NCBI GenBank assembly: GCA_030278955.1
Contig: JAOANR010000014.1
Location: forward strand, 30,641,453-30,705,452
Length of the DNA stretch: 64,000 nt
Origin: Hygrophila difformis
Taxonomy: Eukaryota > Streptophyta > Magnoliopsida > Lamiales > Acanthaceae
Direction of reading: 5' to 3'
Position numbers and translations under genes: made by a program. Each line of letters begins with the position of its first letter. The stretch's first letter is position 1. The notes under the pieces were generated by a model, which saw only the letters and a program-made list of their open reading frames with translations, was not told the DNA's origin and did not search any database. Positions 21,230 through 32,974 of the stretch are shown here, piece by piece.

Positions 21230-21359
21230 TGCTGCTCTCCTCAGCTATTTCCTTCGCCTTATAGTCGAAGCGCCGCCTTGCTGCTCTCCTTAATTCCTTT
21301 AGCTATTTCCTCCGCCTTCTAGTCGAAGCGCCGCTGCCTCAGCCTGCAGCGGTAACGCC
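21230..21359 (+). other. Possible 5' UTR exon of an unidentified gene
   Basis: A GC- and CT-rich stretch made of two imperfect ~50-bp units (GCTGCTCTCC...GTCGAAGCGCCGC). It ends at a good splice donor (GTGAGT at 21360), after which the base composition turns T-rich. No coding exon downstream is recognised. Confidence 0.35.
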
Positions 21360-23191
21360 GTGAGTAATTGCGATTATTGGTAGAGCTGATTTTGTTAAAT
21401 CTGATAATTCGATTTTGTTTCGTCATTTAAGCGCTATGGCGATTATCTCGTGATTGGTCTCATTCGTCGTAATGGCATTCATTTTAATTCCTTTTACTTT
21501 TTTGTTTATTTTATTTTATTTTATTAATAAACTCTATATTTACTATCCATGAGAATTTACATGATTGCAATAACCTGCTTATGCCTTTCTGCTGAGGGTA
21601 TTGTTTTTGAATAATGTGAATTGATTTCTGATATCTTTGTTTCCCAAGTGCTTCGTATTCATTCCTCAAGGTATCTTCATTTAGTTTGCTTCAGATATGA
21701 AGGATGTGTTCAAGTGATGATTAGAAGCATAGTTCAAATGATCCGTTGTGATTAAAAATCATGTCTTTCGCTCCTATCTGATGATTCCTTCGGTTATTAA
21801 AAGAGTTGTCTAAATCGACTTTCAAAAGTTAGTTGGGAAGCCAGCGGCACCTTGTTTTGTGTTGGTCTTGTTTCTTGAAACTGTTTTGGGGCAATGGCAA
21901 ATAGTATCATTGCTCTATTTTGTCTTAATGGTTTCTATTTGGGCCATGACAACTCCTGAGTATCCTGATATTATATCACAAGTCACCCTAGATTTTTTTC
22001 TTTGTATTTCTTCGCATTTTCTTTTCTATCTGGCTAATGATTATACTCCTTAATGACAAGCATATGGCTGAATAACTGTATGTTGACAGCCTAATCTTCT
22101 CAATGAGGCCAATTTTGTTTTTGTTAATGTTTGGTTAAGTATATATTGTGTAGAATATCAGGCAACTACCTTCTTTTGTTGAAGTTGGGAATGCTAGTGT
22201 TAATCTGCTCATAGATCAATCACCTTTTGCCCTTCAGACTTGCTGATTATATTTGAAGTGGGTCTAGTATGCTCAAGGACAATTTCTCTCCTTGTTACAA
22301 CAAATCAACAATGCATATATGAAATCTTGACTCAACACTTTATAATTTTCATGTAATTTCTTAGTTGTGCTTTTTTTGGCGCCATTTATTTTGACTTCTA
22401 ATACTCTATAAATGTTAACTTTCTCAAGATAATGGAACTTGAGGCTTCTTCATTTGGTTGCTGGGGTTTAATTTCAATTTTCTTTTGACTTGTTCCCTCG
22501 ATGCAAAAATAATTACGTGAAAAATATTCATTGAAAAAAATATTTTATTGAAAAATATATTACTTTGTGCATCGATAAGAGAACATTGGGGTGACATTCA
22601 TTTTCTAAATGCTGATCATGAGTGCAAGTTTTATATTTTTATTGAAAAATATCAACAATGATGAGTTCTACAGACCTGTAATGATTGCAGATATGATTGC
22701 AATTATTATGAACATCTAAGGGACTGAGTTTTGTATTATTTGCAGTTTGCAACACACTTTTAAAATTGCCATAACTTCCACTTTAAAATTGATATGTGGT
22801 GGTCGAAGATGTCGGGGCTAGTGTTCTTTTGAATAGGAGTAATTAAATGTTTTTTCTTGGAATTAAATTTGGTAGTACTCCTATTATCTTTTGAATAATT
22901 GAGATTTTGCTTTGCTGGTTCTTGTATCTTGTCTTACATGTTGATTACATTGTATGACAAAATGTTTAAGCGAAGCTACAAATATGTTCCTCTCGCTATC
23001 CAGTGTTACTCTTGTGGTGCATTAGGACGTTGGGGAACCAAATGTTTTTATTACTTATTTTATTTTATCACTCAAAGTCTTGGGGATGTGTTGTTCATGT
23101 TTCGGTGTTTCACCTATTTCTTCTTTAGAAATCATATCAAATTTCATTAGTAAATCATTTACTCCAAGTGCTTTAATATTTTGGGTAGAAG
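21360..23191. other. Non-coding, intron-like AT-rich region
   Basis: T-rich with scattered short frames. One frame (22899-23150, +) contains CYSCGALGRWGTKC, spaced like a CCHC zinc knuckle with Arg for His, perhaps a gene or retroelement relic. Nothing else is recognised. Confidence 0.4.
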
Positions 23192-23752
23192 CAAGGTTTT
23201 AAATATTGGTATCAGTGTCTATATCGGAGATTTAAATTTACGGAAATTTTGAAGATATTTGAATTTTTTTTAGAAAATCACATCGAGATTCTGAGAGGAT
23301 GAAAATAAAGATATTTCAAAATTCATTCTTTTTGTTGCTATATAATTAGTAATATGCTAACAATACTAATTCAATGATATACTATGCTGATAATATTATT
23401 GATAATAATTTGATGTCATGCACCATGTTATTGAGAAGATTTTGACTTAAATTAATGAAAACAAGTTAATTGGATGACACAATCAATATGTGTCCAAACA
23501 TAAATTTTAATTTTTAGTTTTTTTAAAAAAATATATTTTTAAAATTTAGAAAAAAAATATTTTTTTAAAAAAATAAAATTTTGCGAAATTTTCTAAAAAT
23601 TTCGGTCAAATTTCGGGAAATATCGAGTTTTGGACGAAATTTTGATGGAAATTTTGCAAAAAAATATTGTAGGTGAAATTTCGCTCGAGGTGTTCCGAAA
23701 CCCAAAATTTCGGTCGAAATTTTGAAAATTTCAAGGATATTTAAAACATTGG
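23192..23752. mobile_element. Possible MITE-like element with inverted ends
   Basis: Starts AGGTTTTAAATATTGG and ends GGATATTTAAAACATT, which are inverted and imperfect. The interior is full of AAATTTCG/CGAAATTT half-sites that could fold. There is no ORF and no clear target duplication. Confidence 0.4.
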
Positions 23753-23965
23753 GTAGAAATTTAAAGAATTAAATTAAAACTTCTATGAAAAACAAAGTTT
23801 CAAGTTTTTTGCACTAATTTCACACTAATATTCTAGTACATTAGTATATTAGGCTGGTATGTAATCAAATACTTATCTTTTTCAAGTGATGATTGGTAGG
23901 AAGTCATAACAAGGGTGTTTGTTAAGGGGGTGTGGCATGAGAATTAGGGCTGATTAGGAGTTTAA

Positions 23966-23966
<1 letters not shown>

Positions 23967-24023
<57 letters not shown>
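23967..24023. repeat. (AAT)n microsatellite
   Basis: About 18-19 uninterrupted ATA/TAA triplets. Confidence 0.95.
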
Positions 24024-25958
24024 TTGGATTTAATATCTTGAAGTAAGCATTGTATTCATTTTTTAGTCAGACTAATGATTTTGATTCCATTGTTGGAGAG
24101 GGGCATATCAAAATTTTGTACTCCATAATTGATGCTCTGCCACTAAGTACTGGGTTTCCTGTAATCTGAGTAACCTTGATGGTAAAACATCAATTATACT
24201 GAGTAACCTTGATGGTAAATGTTTGTGCAATCTGACAGAATCATGGAACATGAATGGGTTGTGCAACCTAATTTCATACTTCATGGCCGTGTCCGAATGA
24301 CAAACCCATGTCCTGATATCCAATTCCAATGCTCTACCGGACACAGATGGAATTATCAGATTCTCCACCGTTAGATAGCATAGCACGTGCACAAGCCACA
24401 ATACAAAAACAAGAAAACATCATGAATTTGTATGTGTCTAATTAAACCAGTAAGCACGTACTGATTCAGTGGCAGCCATCAGCTTTCTGCACATTCCTCT
24501 ACAACTAAATGTCTCATTTGTTGCAGTAAATGGCATCTAAGCAAGCTTTGTTCATGAACCCGTACAAGAATTACCAACTCTCATTTAACTAATACATGTT
24601 CGAATGTCGTAAACATGCACATAATTTCCAATTGTACCTTAAGGATGCCACTCACCATGGGCTCATACTTGAAATCCTGGCTATGGTTTAACTACAGGAG
24701 AAAGAAACAGAATTCAAACTTATTCGTCGAATTCTGGACATCGAGCAACAGCCAGAAAAAAAAAAAAAAACCAAAAAGTACTCGATCTGAAACATATTGG
24801 TATGCATTAAGAAGGAAAAAGAACCAGTTGGGTTAATAAATGGATAAAAGGGTGGGGAATGGCTTAACAACTCACCTTGTGCAACACAATGTCAAAAGGC
24901 CCTTGATTGGAGCAGAGAGAGGGGTCTGCTTGGATCAATATCCGCAAGCTGAATTTCAATTTAGTCTTCTCCCAACGTCAATCTAACAGCAGATAATGAA
25001 GAGAGAAAAGAGAAAAATGAAAAGAAAAATAAAGGGATAACCAAATCTACCGAAAAATGGGTTTCAATGCGAGGTATCCCCCACGATCGAACACACCCCC
25101 TCTTTGGAGAAACCCGCAGATGGTCGCAATTGTGAAGGATTCGACTTTACACCCGGTGATTTTCGTCAATGGAAACTCACAAAAGGAAATTGAGAGATGG
25201 CTCTCGGCGGTCGTAAATTCGGCAAGATTTCTAGTGAACTTTGAAGGTGATGAACAGGTTCAAGTCAAAGGAATATATTCAACCAAAAATATAATCAAAG
25301 TTATTACATGACTAAGTGGAGATGGCCAATAAAGAGAACAACATATTACAAAAATAACATTAACTGAGGTGCGGCAACTTTATTGGCATGGCGCAATAAC
25401 TTGAGTGAGGCGTGCAATATGTCTATCAATGACTTTTGAATAAGTTTCGACAAAGGTTTTGATTCCTGCCAAAAACTAGGGGTTCTTGCTTTCCTTGTAG
25501 GAAAGGTCTTACGGGATCCTTATCCACCAAAATTTTTACTTGAGTGAGACGCCCAATAATTGAAGGATGTGCAACAACTTGGAGGTTATGGCGTTGTGTG
25601 AGGCGCATCAATATTGCGGCGCACTAACATCTTTAGAATTTGGCTAAGTATTGAAAGAAGTTGTCTTCTGCTTTGCTTTTATTCTTCCTTGCTCCTCTTG
25701 ATTTTATTCTTTCGCCAATGACTCCCAACATTTCCGACGGACCTCCGATCAACCTCCAACAAGTTTTCCGACAACTTCCGGCAAGCTTTTGGCAATTCTC
25801 CGACCATACTCCGGCAACTTTTCAGGCATATACTCTTCGACAGTGGCCTGGATTCTGCCCGTTTTAACTTTTGTCTGTCCTAAAACATCCGGTTTTGCTT
25901 CATCTGTCAGTTTTAGCTTCCCCACATATTTTGGACTGCAGTTCTGCTTACTCCAAGT
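24024..25958. other. Non-coding region, nothing recognised
   Basis: A short duplicated block TGAGTAACCTTGATGGTAAA occurs near 24166 and 24199. The longest frame here (25057-25311, +, 84 aa) matches no family I know. A GTGAGGCG-like motif recurs at 25400-25620. No gene can be supported. Confidence 0.4.
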
Positions 25959-26101
25959 GCTCGGATCGATCCATGTATTCCTGAAAAATATTGGAGATAA
26001 TCAGAATGTGCAAAATGAATGATCATGGCGCTCGGATTGATCCATGTATTCCTGCAAAAATATTGGAGATAATCAGAATGTGCAAAATGAATTATCATGG
26101 C
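25959..26101 (+). repeat. 71-bp tandem duplication
   Basis: Two units starting GCTCGGAT(C/T)GATCCATG and ending GAT/TATCATGGC, differing by a few substitutions and one base. Confidence 0.9.
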
Positions 26102-26822
26102 GTGAACGTGCGAGCATTTTCATGCCATCTCCTCCTACTTGGAAAAGCTTTGGAATCCAAAGCTTGAATTTTGCATATGCGTCAAAGCACGAGTAAAGAA
26201 GTTTCCTTGTGTAAGAATAAATGATGTTTATGCAATCTTGTCTTAATATGCTTCTCCTTATCAGATAACGGATATGACACGAGGGGAATTGGCTGCGGTG
26301 TGTGGTTGGAGAGAGTTCGTAAAATTCTGAAGCTCAAAAGACCCAGCAACAAGTCGGTCAAACCTAATTTATCAAATTTGGTGTTTAATTTTACTTAGGG
26401 AAGCATGTTGGGCATTTATTTGATTTACGGATTAATAAAAGTAAAAGATCAAGGTTTTGAAGATGAAATGAAATAAATTGAAAATTTAAGGGTAAATTTA
26501 ATATAATTATGACTGAATTGGAATTGAAAAATTAGGCATTTATTTTTTTATTTTGTCCAATTACATAATTTTTTGCCCCATATATTCCTGTAATTTTACT
26601 AATTAAATTCAAATTCATATATGTTTTTTTTTTCTTTTCAAAAAGGATGAATTTGGATTTAGTTAGCAAAGATAAAGGACTATTGTATTTTATTTTAAAT
26701 TTGGACTATTACATAATAATTTTTTTATAATATAGAATATTTTATTTTATGTGTAAACATTTATTATATTTTATTTATTTTTATTGTTAATCTTATCGAA
26801 GTAATATTAGTTAAAATATCAT
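26102..26822. other. AT-rich non-coding region
   Basis: I see no coding or repeat signal beyond AT-rich composition. Confidence 0.5.
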
Positions 26823-27100
26823 ATCTATATAATAAATCCTGAATATTTTTTGGCATGTTCAGACTATATTGCCCTTATTGAATTTTATATTTTTATCTTA
26901 ATTTTTATTAAAAAAAGATAAACTTAAGGTTACATCTGTAAATCATTACAAAACATCATAAAACATATATACGGTTATTATCACGACACCTCATAAACGC
27001 CACGCAATCCTCTCAAAAATAGCAGATGCTGACATGTGGCATCTATAAAATACTCTTAAATCAATTTAATCTATTTTAAATATTCTTCAAAAATATCTTT
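26823..27100 (+). repeat. Dispersed ~275-bp repeat, copy 1
   Basis: Starts ATCTATATAATAAAT and continues through CACGACACCTCATAAACG and TGCTGACATGTGG. A diverged direct copy lies at 27590. The TCTATATAATAAA start resembles the 5' ends of plant Helitrons, but no 3' hairpin-CTRR end was found. Confidence 0.6.
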
Positions 27101-27589
27101 CTAAGATTTCATCTATATTTAGAAAATAAATCTATATATTAATATAAAAGATCTTGAGAAAATCTTTCTGTGTATTTTAAAAAGATATAAATTAGAAATA
27201 AATTAAATTACATAATTATATTTTATATCTTTTAAATATATAATTAAAATTATATATTATAAATTATTTAACTTTATATATAATATTATTAAATGAATTT
27301 TTATTATAATTATATTAAACTTTGAATCTTAAATATTAATTAAACTTTGAATCTTAAATATTAACAAAAAAATAAATAAACTAAAAAAATCTTAATTAGT
27401 AATAATCAGTCAATTTATCAAAAAGTATATATATATATATTTAATATGAAATATAAATTTATAGGTGTTACACAATATAATATTATGCAAAATAAAACAT
27501 GTTTCTTTCTAAAAAAAAAAACAGGGCCAAAATAAAAACTTTGAAAAGTCGATGAGTGTTAAAATGATATTTCCAAGGAAAATGTGGAA

Positions 27590-27869
27590 ATCTATATAAT
27601 AAATTCTGAATATTTTTTGGTATATTCAGAGTTTCAGACTGTGTTGCCCTTATTGAACTTATATTTTTATCTTAATTTTTATTAAAAAGATAAACTTAAT
27701 ATTACATCTGTAAATCACTACAAAACATCATGAAATATATTACAGTTATTATCACGACACCTCATAAACGTCACGTCATCCTCTCAAAAGTACCAGATGC
27801 TGACATGTGGATCTATAAAATAATCTTGAATTAATTTAATCTATCTTAAATATTCTTCAAAAAAATCTG
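27590..27869 (+). repeat. Dispersed ~275-bp repeat, copy 2
   Basis: Diverged direct copy of 26823-27100, with the same start and the same ending AAATATTCTTCAAAAA. The 490 bp between the copies is AT-rich with an (AT)n run near 27427. Confidence 0.6.
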
Positions 27870-28200
27870 ATAATGGCCATTGTCCATTATTTCCAATCCA
27901 TTTCCGCGTCTGAGACGGACATTTTGATCGTAATTCCATCTTATTTTAATAAGATAGCAGTTGAATTCGACAGATTAATGCAAGTTTATAAGAAAAATAA
28001 GCTGGTAATGAAAAACACAAAAATATGCAATTTTAATTGTATTTGTGTTAGAAAAATCCAAAAACATGAAAAATGAAGGAAAAAGAAAAGAAAAAGGAAT
28101 GAAAAGATGGGCAAAAGAATAAAATAGCCCACAAAAATAAAAAAAGATAGGAAAAAGAATGAAAATCCCACAAACTAAATTTTTGGCTAAGTGTGGAAAT
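27870..28200. other. Purine-rich non-coding stretch
   Basis: A-rich run of AAAAGAAAAAGAAT-like sequence. It ends GGCTAAGTGTGG just before the palindrome array, which faintly recalls an Athila-type polypurine tract. Confidence 0.4.
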
Positions 28201-28630
28201 CAATTCGGTCTACGCAATTCGGTCTAAACCGAATTGCTCATTAGACCGAATTGCTGAAGAGAAGAAGAAGAAAAATGGACAAGTGTTGAAGAAGAGAAGC
28301 AGATTAACCAATTCGGTCTGTGGCAATTCGGTCTAAACCGAATTGACCCCTAGACCAAATTGCACTATGGAAAGAAGAAGACCCTGAAGATAAAGGAGAG
28401 ATGCGATTCGATCTATGCAATTCGGTCTAGACCGAATTGATCGCATAGACCGAATTGCCTCAAAAGAAAGCCAAACAGGAGCCATCATCAATTCGAAAAG
28501 GCCAATTCGGTCTACACATAGACCGATGAATGAATACCACATTCCAGCTAAAGATCAAGAAGGAAGATCTCATGCAATTCGAATTGCACCAATTCGGTCT
28601 AAACCGAATTGCATGAGGAGACCGAATTAC
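28201..28630. repeat. Compound dyad array 1
   Basis: Five modules at about 28201, 28310, 28403, 28490 and 28574. The central palindrome is CAATTCGGTCT joined to AGACCGAATTG (perfect at 28418-28439), flanked on each side by a further half-site in inverted orientation. A shorter CAATTCGAATTG palindrome also occurs. Spacers between modules differ in sequence. Confidence 0.9.
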
Positions 28631-29607
28631 ATTCAAAATTGAATCCAAATGAAGCTTTGGAGCACGTGGGAAATACATGACACTGTTGATGGGCCCTGAT
28701 GGGCCTAGGGTTTCGAGTAAGAAGTATAAAAGCTGATCTTCCTCAACACATGAAGATATACTACACTTTACAAAGATTCGGCTTGGGACAAAAAGAAGTA
28801 GCAGGAGCTGTTCTTCACCCCTTAAGGGTTAGGTAGGTAGTTTAGTTTAGTTAGTTTATTTTTATGCATGTAGCTCAGTTTTTGATGTTTTAATCTTAGT
28901 TTATTTTTGTAGAAGCTTGTTACTACCTTTAGAGTAGCCATTTCCATACATTTTACATGCTTCGTAGTTTGAATAAACCCTACCTTCAAGTTAATGATGG
29001 TTTTGGGTTATTTACCTTGCTTTCAAGTGCCAATACAAGAAGAAATTCCAGAAATGGGTTTTATTTCATGTGTTTGACACTCCTTAAATGCTTTCCTAGC
29101 AATAAATGTTAGAATGTTTGTTTGTTTCAACTAGGTTACATTTATTATGTCCTAGTTGACTTACATTCTCAATAAATGCATGTTTAGTGGGTTTTGGTAT
29201 GTTTTTATGCCTTAGAGCTTCAAATGAGTGTTCTTAGGTTTTAGATAATTTTAGGGTTGTTAGAATTAATTTTAATGCTTTATTTTGCTGTTTTTGTTCT
29301 TTACATTTTAGTTTATTGTTGTCTTAGATAATGTAAGTGTTCTTATTTTATGCATGTAGTTCTTAATTTCTAAGTGTTTTAGGTTCTTAGATCTTTGAAT
29401 TTCTTGTTTGTAGAATTCGGGTTTGATTCATACCACTGCCTACTGAACATGTACCAAGCTATTTCCCTTAAATTGCTCACTTGTGTGGCTGTGAGGTGAC
29501 ACTGATGTGAAATGAAGGATTTGGTAAATCTCATCCATCATAAACTGCACAGTGGAAACCGAACTTGTACTTGTGAGCACAAAATACACTTATGTGAAAA
29601 ATGGCAT
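28631..29607 (+). other. Non-coding transcript-like or LTR-like region with TATA box
   Basis: TATAAAAG at 28725-28732 follows the dyad array by ~95 bp. Downstream is T-rich, ORF-poor DNA (GTTTAGTTTAGTTAGTTTA, repeated TTTATGCATGTAG) like Athila/Tat LTR U5 or leader sequence. I infer an old LTR, but I found no paired copy. Confidence 0.35.
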
Positions 29608-30054
29608 GCAATTCGATTTAAGGCAATTCGGTCTAAACCGAATTGCCCATGAAAATGGAAGTGCATGGTAAAAAATGTTTGTTAGATTCCTTATATAAAA
29701 ATCTATATGCAATTCGGTCTAGGCGCCCTTGAGACCGAATTACATAGCAAAAATTGTTCTCACATGGTGCACAAGCAATTCGGTCTATGCAATTCGGTTT
29801 AGACCGAATTGCTCCCATAGACCGAATTGAACTTGTATACCATATTGTATGCATTCCATCTCCTCATGCATTAGTTTATTTTCTTTGTCTTACCAATTCG
29901 AATTGCCAATTCGATCTAGACCGAATTGACTTGGCAATTCGAATTACCCTCATTTTGGAGTAAATGCCTTGTCCAAATTTGAGTAAGGGAATGACTTCAT
30001 CAATTCGAATTGTCGAATTCGGTTCAGATCCAATTGCTTCGACAATTCGAATTA
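29608..30054. repeat. Compound dyad array 2
   Basis: Modules at about 29608, 29710, 29776, 29894 and 30000, built from the same AATTCGGTCT half-sites plus several CAATTCGAATT short dyads. The gag-only element at 30096 is inserted into this array; the next half-sites resume at 37299. Confidence 0.9.
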
Positions 30055-30090
30055 GATGATGTTTCATATCTTTGCAAGGATTAATTGGGT

Positions 30091-30095
30091 AAGGC
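30091..30095 (+). repeat. Target site duplication AAGGC, left
   Basis: AAGGC directly precedes TGTAACACC of the inserted element and is repeated at 37270-37274. Confidence 0.95.
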
Positions 30096-30475
30096 TGTAA
30101 CACCCTGGTTTTTGGTCACCCAGGTCGGGGTGTCACCGCCACACCTCCTTAGCGAGACACGGTTTCTCCGAGCTCACTAAAGAGATGCAAGGCTATGGTT
30201 TTTCAGAATTTAAAACGTTCAAACAGCCCATTCATATATAATTTAAAAATAATACATCAAAGTTGCAGCGGAAAATAATAATTACATATGTATAATGCAG
30301 CGGAATTTAAATATAGGGCCAACATGGCCTAATCACGGGTTAAACAGGCCCGTTCATGCAAGATCTAGTCTAATACAAAAGTTCAAAATAATATATCATC
30401 CCAAGCTTCCCGTGTATGCATATGACGATGCATAATTCTCAACTCTAGAAGAAAAAGAAATAAAATTGGTTTGGT

Positions 30476-30490
30476 CAGCACTACGTGCTG
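30476..30490 (-). promoter_or_regulatory. Conserved LTR stem-loop (CAGCAC / GTGCTG)
   Basis: Perfect 6-bp stem with 3-nt loop, flanked by TTAACTTACT and ACCAAACC as in the other LTRs. The second LTR has it at 35059-35073. Confidence 0.6.
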
Positions 30491-30764
30491 AGTAAGTTAA
30501 CACAAACATGACTATGAGGTTTCAAAGCCTTTAATTAAATTTAGTAAAAACATGCTTATAGGTAATATACAATTTAGTTCATTCATCCACTAATAATTAA
30601 ATGGCATGATTCTAAACACGGATTTCCACATGAGCGTAATTCAAATTCCATGGTAAGGTAATCGCAAGACATAATTTAAAGGCATAATTTAAATAAGGAA
30701 AATATTCAAGTATTTCAGAATTTCACTCTTCCTCTTTTATTCGATATAATCTAGTATAATTTAT

Positions 30765-30930
30765 CCCTGGGGAATCGAACCCGCAAGGTTTGACACAGAC
30801 ATCCTGGGGAATCGAACCCGCAGGAAAACATACACCCTGGGGAATCGAACCCGCAAGGTTTGACACAGACATCCTGGGGAATCGAACCCGCAGGGACACA
30901 GACGCCCTTGGGGAATCGAACCCGCAAGGT
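30765..30930 (-). repeat. Five tandem ~35-bp repeats, each with a Pol III B-box match
   Basis: On the element's sense strand each unit contains GGTTCGATTCC, an exact match to the tRNA B-box/T-loop consensus GGTTCGANTCC, within TGCGGGTTCGATTCCCC. No A-box, acceptor stem or anticodon arm is seen, so these are not tRNA genes. Confidence 0.85.
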
Positions 30931-32690
30931 CAAAACAAGTTTCACAAATCTCCCAAGTTTCAACATATAATTTCACTAGTCGCTGTTTTGCTCCAAAAAT
31001 ATTTAAAAATTCATCTTAAGTCGGATCATTCTGAAAATTTATTGGTAACTCCGAAACACAGAGATGAACAAGTTTCATGTTTTACGTTTTTCAATCCGAG
31101 ATACGGAAGTAGGTGAAAAATGTCAACCTTTAACAAGATATTAATCTGTCCGAAAATTCTGACATCAGTTTCAACGTTTCAAGATCTACCATAGCAAACT
31201 AACTCCAAATTTGATGACATTTTACAGAGAGATACCTAAGACATATACCTACAACTTTTATGTTCGGCTAAAGTTCCAAATCGGTTTAGATCTAATGTCA
31301 AAACGTCATCAAGTTCGAAACTAATTTTGTTCAAGTTTCTTGATTTCGGTACGAACGCAGATCGGATCGGCTCAGGTTCGGAGGTTCAAATCTTAACGAA
31401 AAATTCTAAAATTTTACAGAGATGTTCTAAGCTCATAGATCTACAATTCTTATGTTCAACGCCAAACCTAGATCGGTCTAGATCTAAGGTAAAACTCAAC
31501 CTCAAGTTCGGATAAAAAATCTAGCACCGTTTCAAGATCTAGATCGAAGGCAGGTCTGTTCACGGTTGTTTTCGGATATCAAAACACGATGAAAAATTAT
31601 GAAAGTTTTACAGTAGATAGATCTATGTCTTAGGAACGTTTTTTGTGTTTTAAGTTTTCTCGTTTGAACAGATTTAAGGGTTCGGAAAAATTATGCAAAA
31701 ACGTTGCGCCGTTAAAGATTTCGTTTGACAGATTTTTAAGTTCTTGATTTAAATCTTTAGATTAGATGTATTTTAACTTACCCAAAACCATAGTAAGGTT
31801 AAATTACAGATTTACGGATGTCTCGGCTCGATGATTCGGAGGCGTGGCTTCCACGTTCTTCGTTCTCCCTCCGAGATCCTTCGTTTCCCCTCAACGCGTC
31901 CGGATCGGGGTTTAGAATAGAAAAGAGGTTTAATTAGGATTCACTTTCGAATTGTATATGGAACAAGGATTGATCGAGGCTTACCACAACGCTGGAGATC
32001 TTGCAATTTTCGTCCAACAGTCCAAGCCTTGGTTTCGTGCCTCCGACGACTCCGGATTTAGAGTTTCGAATGTATAGAGAGATTTCGTAGGGTTTCGTCA
32101 AGATTTTGGGGCTTCCAAGAGGGTTTATTTATAGATAGCTAAGACCTAGGGCGTCCAAGATCTGACTCTAAGAGTCTAGAGTCGAAAGATGTTCAACCGA
32201 AAGTCGAAAAATCCGCGTTCGGGCGAGAGATTCACGCAACGGGCGAATCTGTCGCTTGGCGCGGGGTTGGCGCGGTTTTCTCACAATTAGCGCGCGGCCA
32301 GCGCGCCAGACACGCCTGGACTCCGGTCCGGGCGGGTCGTGCGATCCGTCGTGCTTTTCCTCCTTTCTTTCGGGTTTCTATCCCTCTATGCTCTCGGATT
32401 CCAATTTCCGGACTCTCTTCGGGTTCCTATTTCGTGTCGTTATTTCTTTCGGATCAAATGTTACGTTTTGGTTTCGAATTCTCGAGTTCATTTATATCGG
32501 ATACCCGTGTAACGACTTATTTAACTTTATTTAATTTCTTTTGTTTAATTAAGTCTCTTTTAATTAATTTCATTTCTCCCTTCTTCTATATTTATTTATT
32601 TAATGTATTTACTGATTTATTTGTTTATTTATTTATTTATTTATTGTATTTATTATATTTATTTATGTTGTAAAATTCTCGGGTATTACA

Positions 32691-32705
32691 GTCTACCCTC
32701 CTTAA
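32691..32705 (-). promoter_or_regulatory. Polypurine tract
   Basis: On the minus strand CTTAAGGAGGGTAGAC abuts the TGTAATACCC start of the 3' LTR. Confidence 0.7.
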
Positions 32706-32914
32706 GAATCAACTTCGTCCTCGAAGTTGTGTTTCGGCTTTTCTCGTGCAAAGGTCTTTTGTTTATTTTATTATTTTGTGACTGAACTTAGAATTAAGAC
32801 TTCTAAGCTGCCTACGTACCCGGTGAAGGGATCAAGCCATAACGTAGTTCAAAACAATTTGAATATGTTTATTTATTCATTCGGAATACATATCGTCAAT
32901 AAATGTCTATTTTA

Positions 32915-32942
32915 CGGGGTATTACATCCTCTCCCCCTTAGG
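32915..32942 (-). promoter_or_regulatory. Internal second polypurine tract with LTR-start mimic
   Basis: The minus strand reads AAGGGGGAGAGGATG, then TAATACCCCGT: a purine tract followed by a near copy of the LTR start, ~225 bp before the true junction. Confidence 0.6.
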
Positions 32943-32974
32943 ACTTCAGTTATGTCCCCATAACTGCCTACTTA

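Larger units (their letters stand above)
30096..32690 (-). mobile_element. 3' LTR of the minus-strand gag-only element
   Basis: In minus-strand sense it starts at 32690 after the polypurine tract and ends at 30096. It contains the B-box-like repeats (30765-30930) and the stem-loop at 30476-30490. Confidence 0.95.

Noticed and set aside
22899..23150. Zinc-knuckle-like frame as a functional gene
   Set aside because: Only one short motif, with Arg replacing His, no start context, no further domain and no visible exon partners.
28201..28630. Repeat-spacer-repeat look of the dyad arrays, superficially like CRISPR
   Set aside because: Eukaryotic nuclear context, repeat units vary in form and spacing, and there are no cas genes. 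The repeats are nested palindromes, not uniform direct repeats.
30765..30930. Five possible tRNA genes (GGTTCGATTCC motifs)
   Set aside because: Units are only ~35 bp with no A-box, acceptor stem or anticodon arm, so they are B-box-like motifs only.
30790..31116. 108-aa frame across the B-box repeats
   Set aside because: Its repeated WGIEPA/WGNRTR-like pattern is just translation of the 35-bp tandem repeat.
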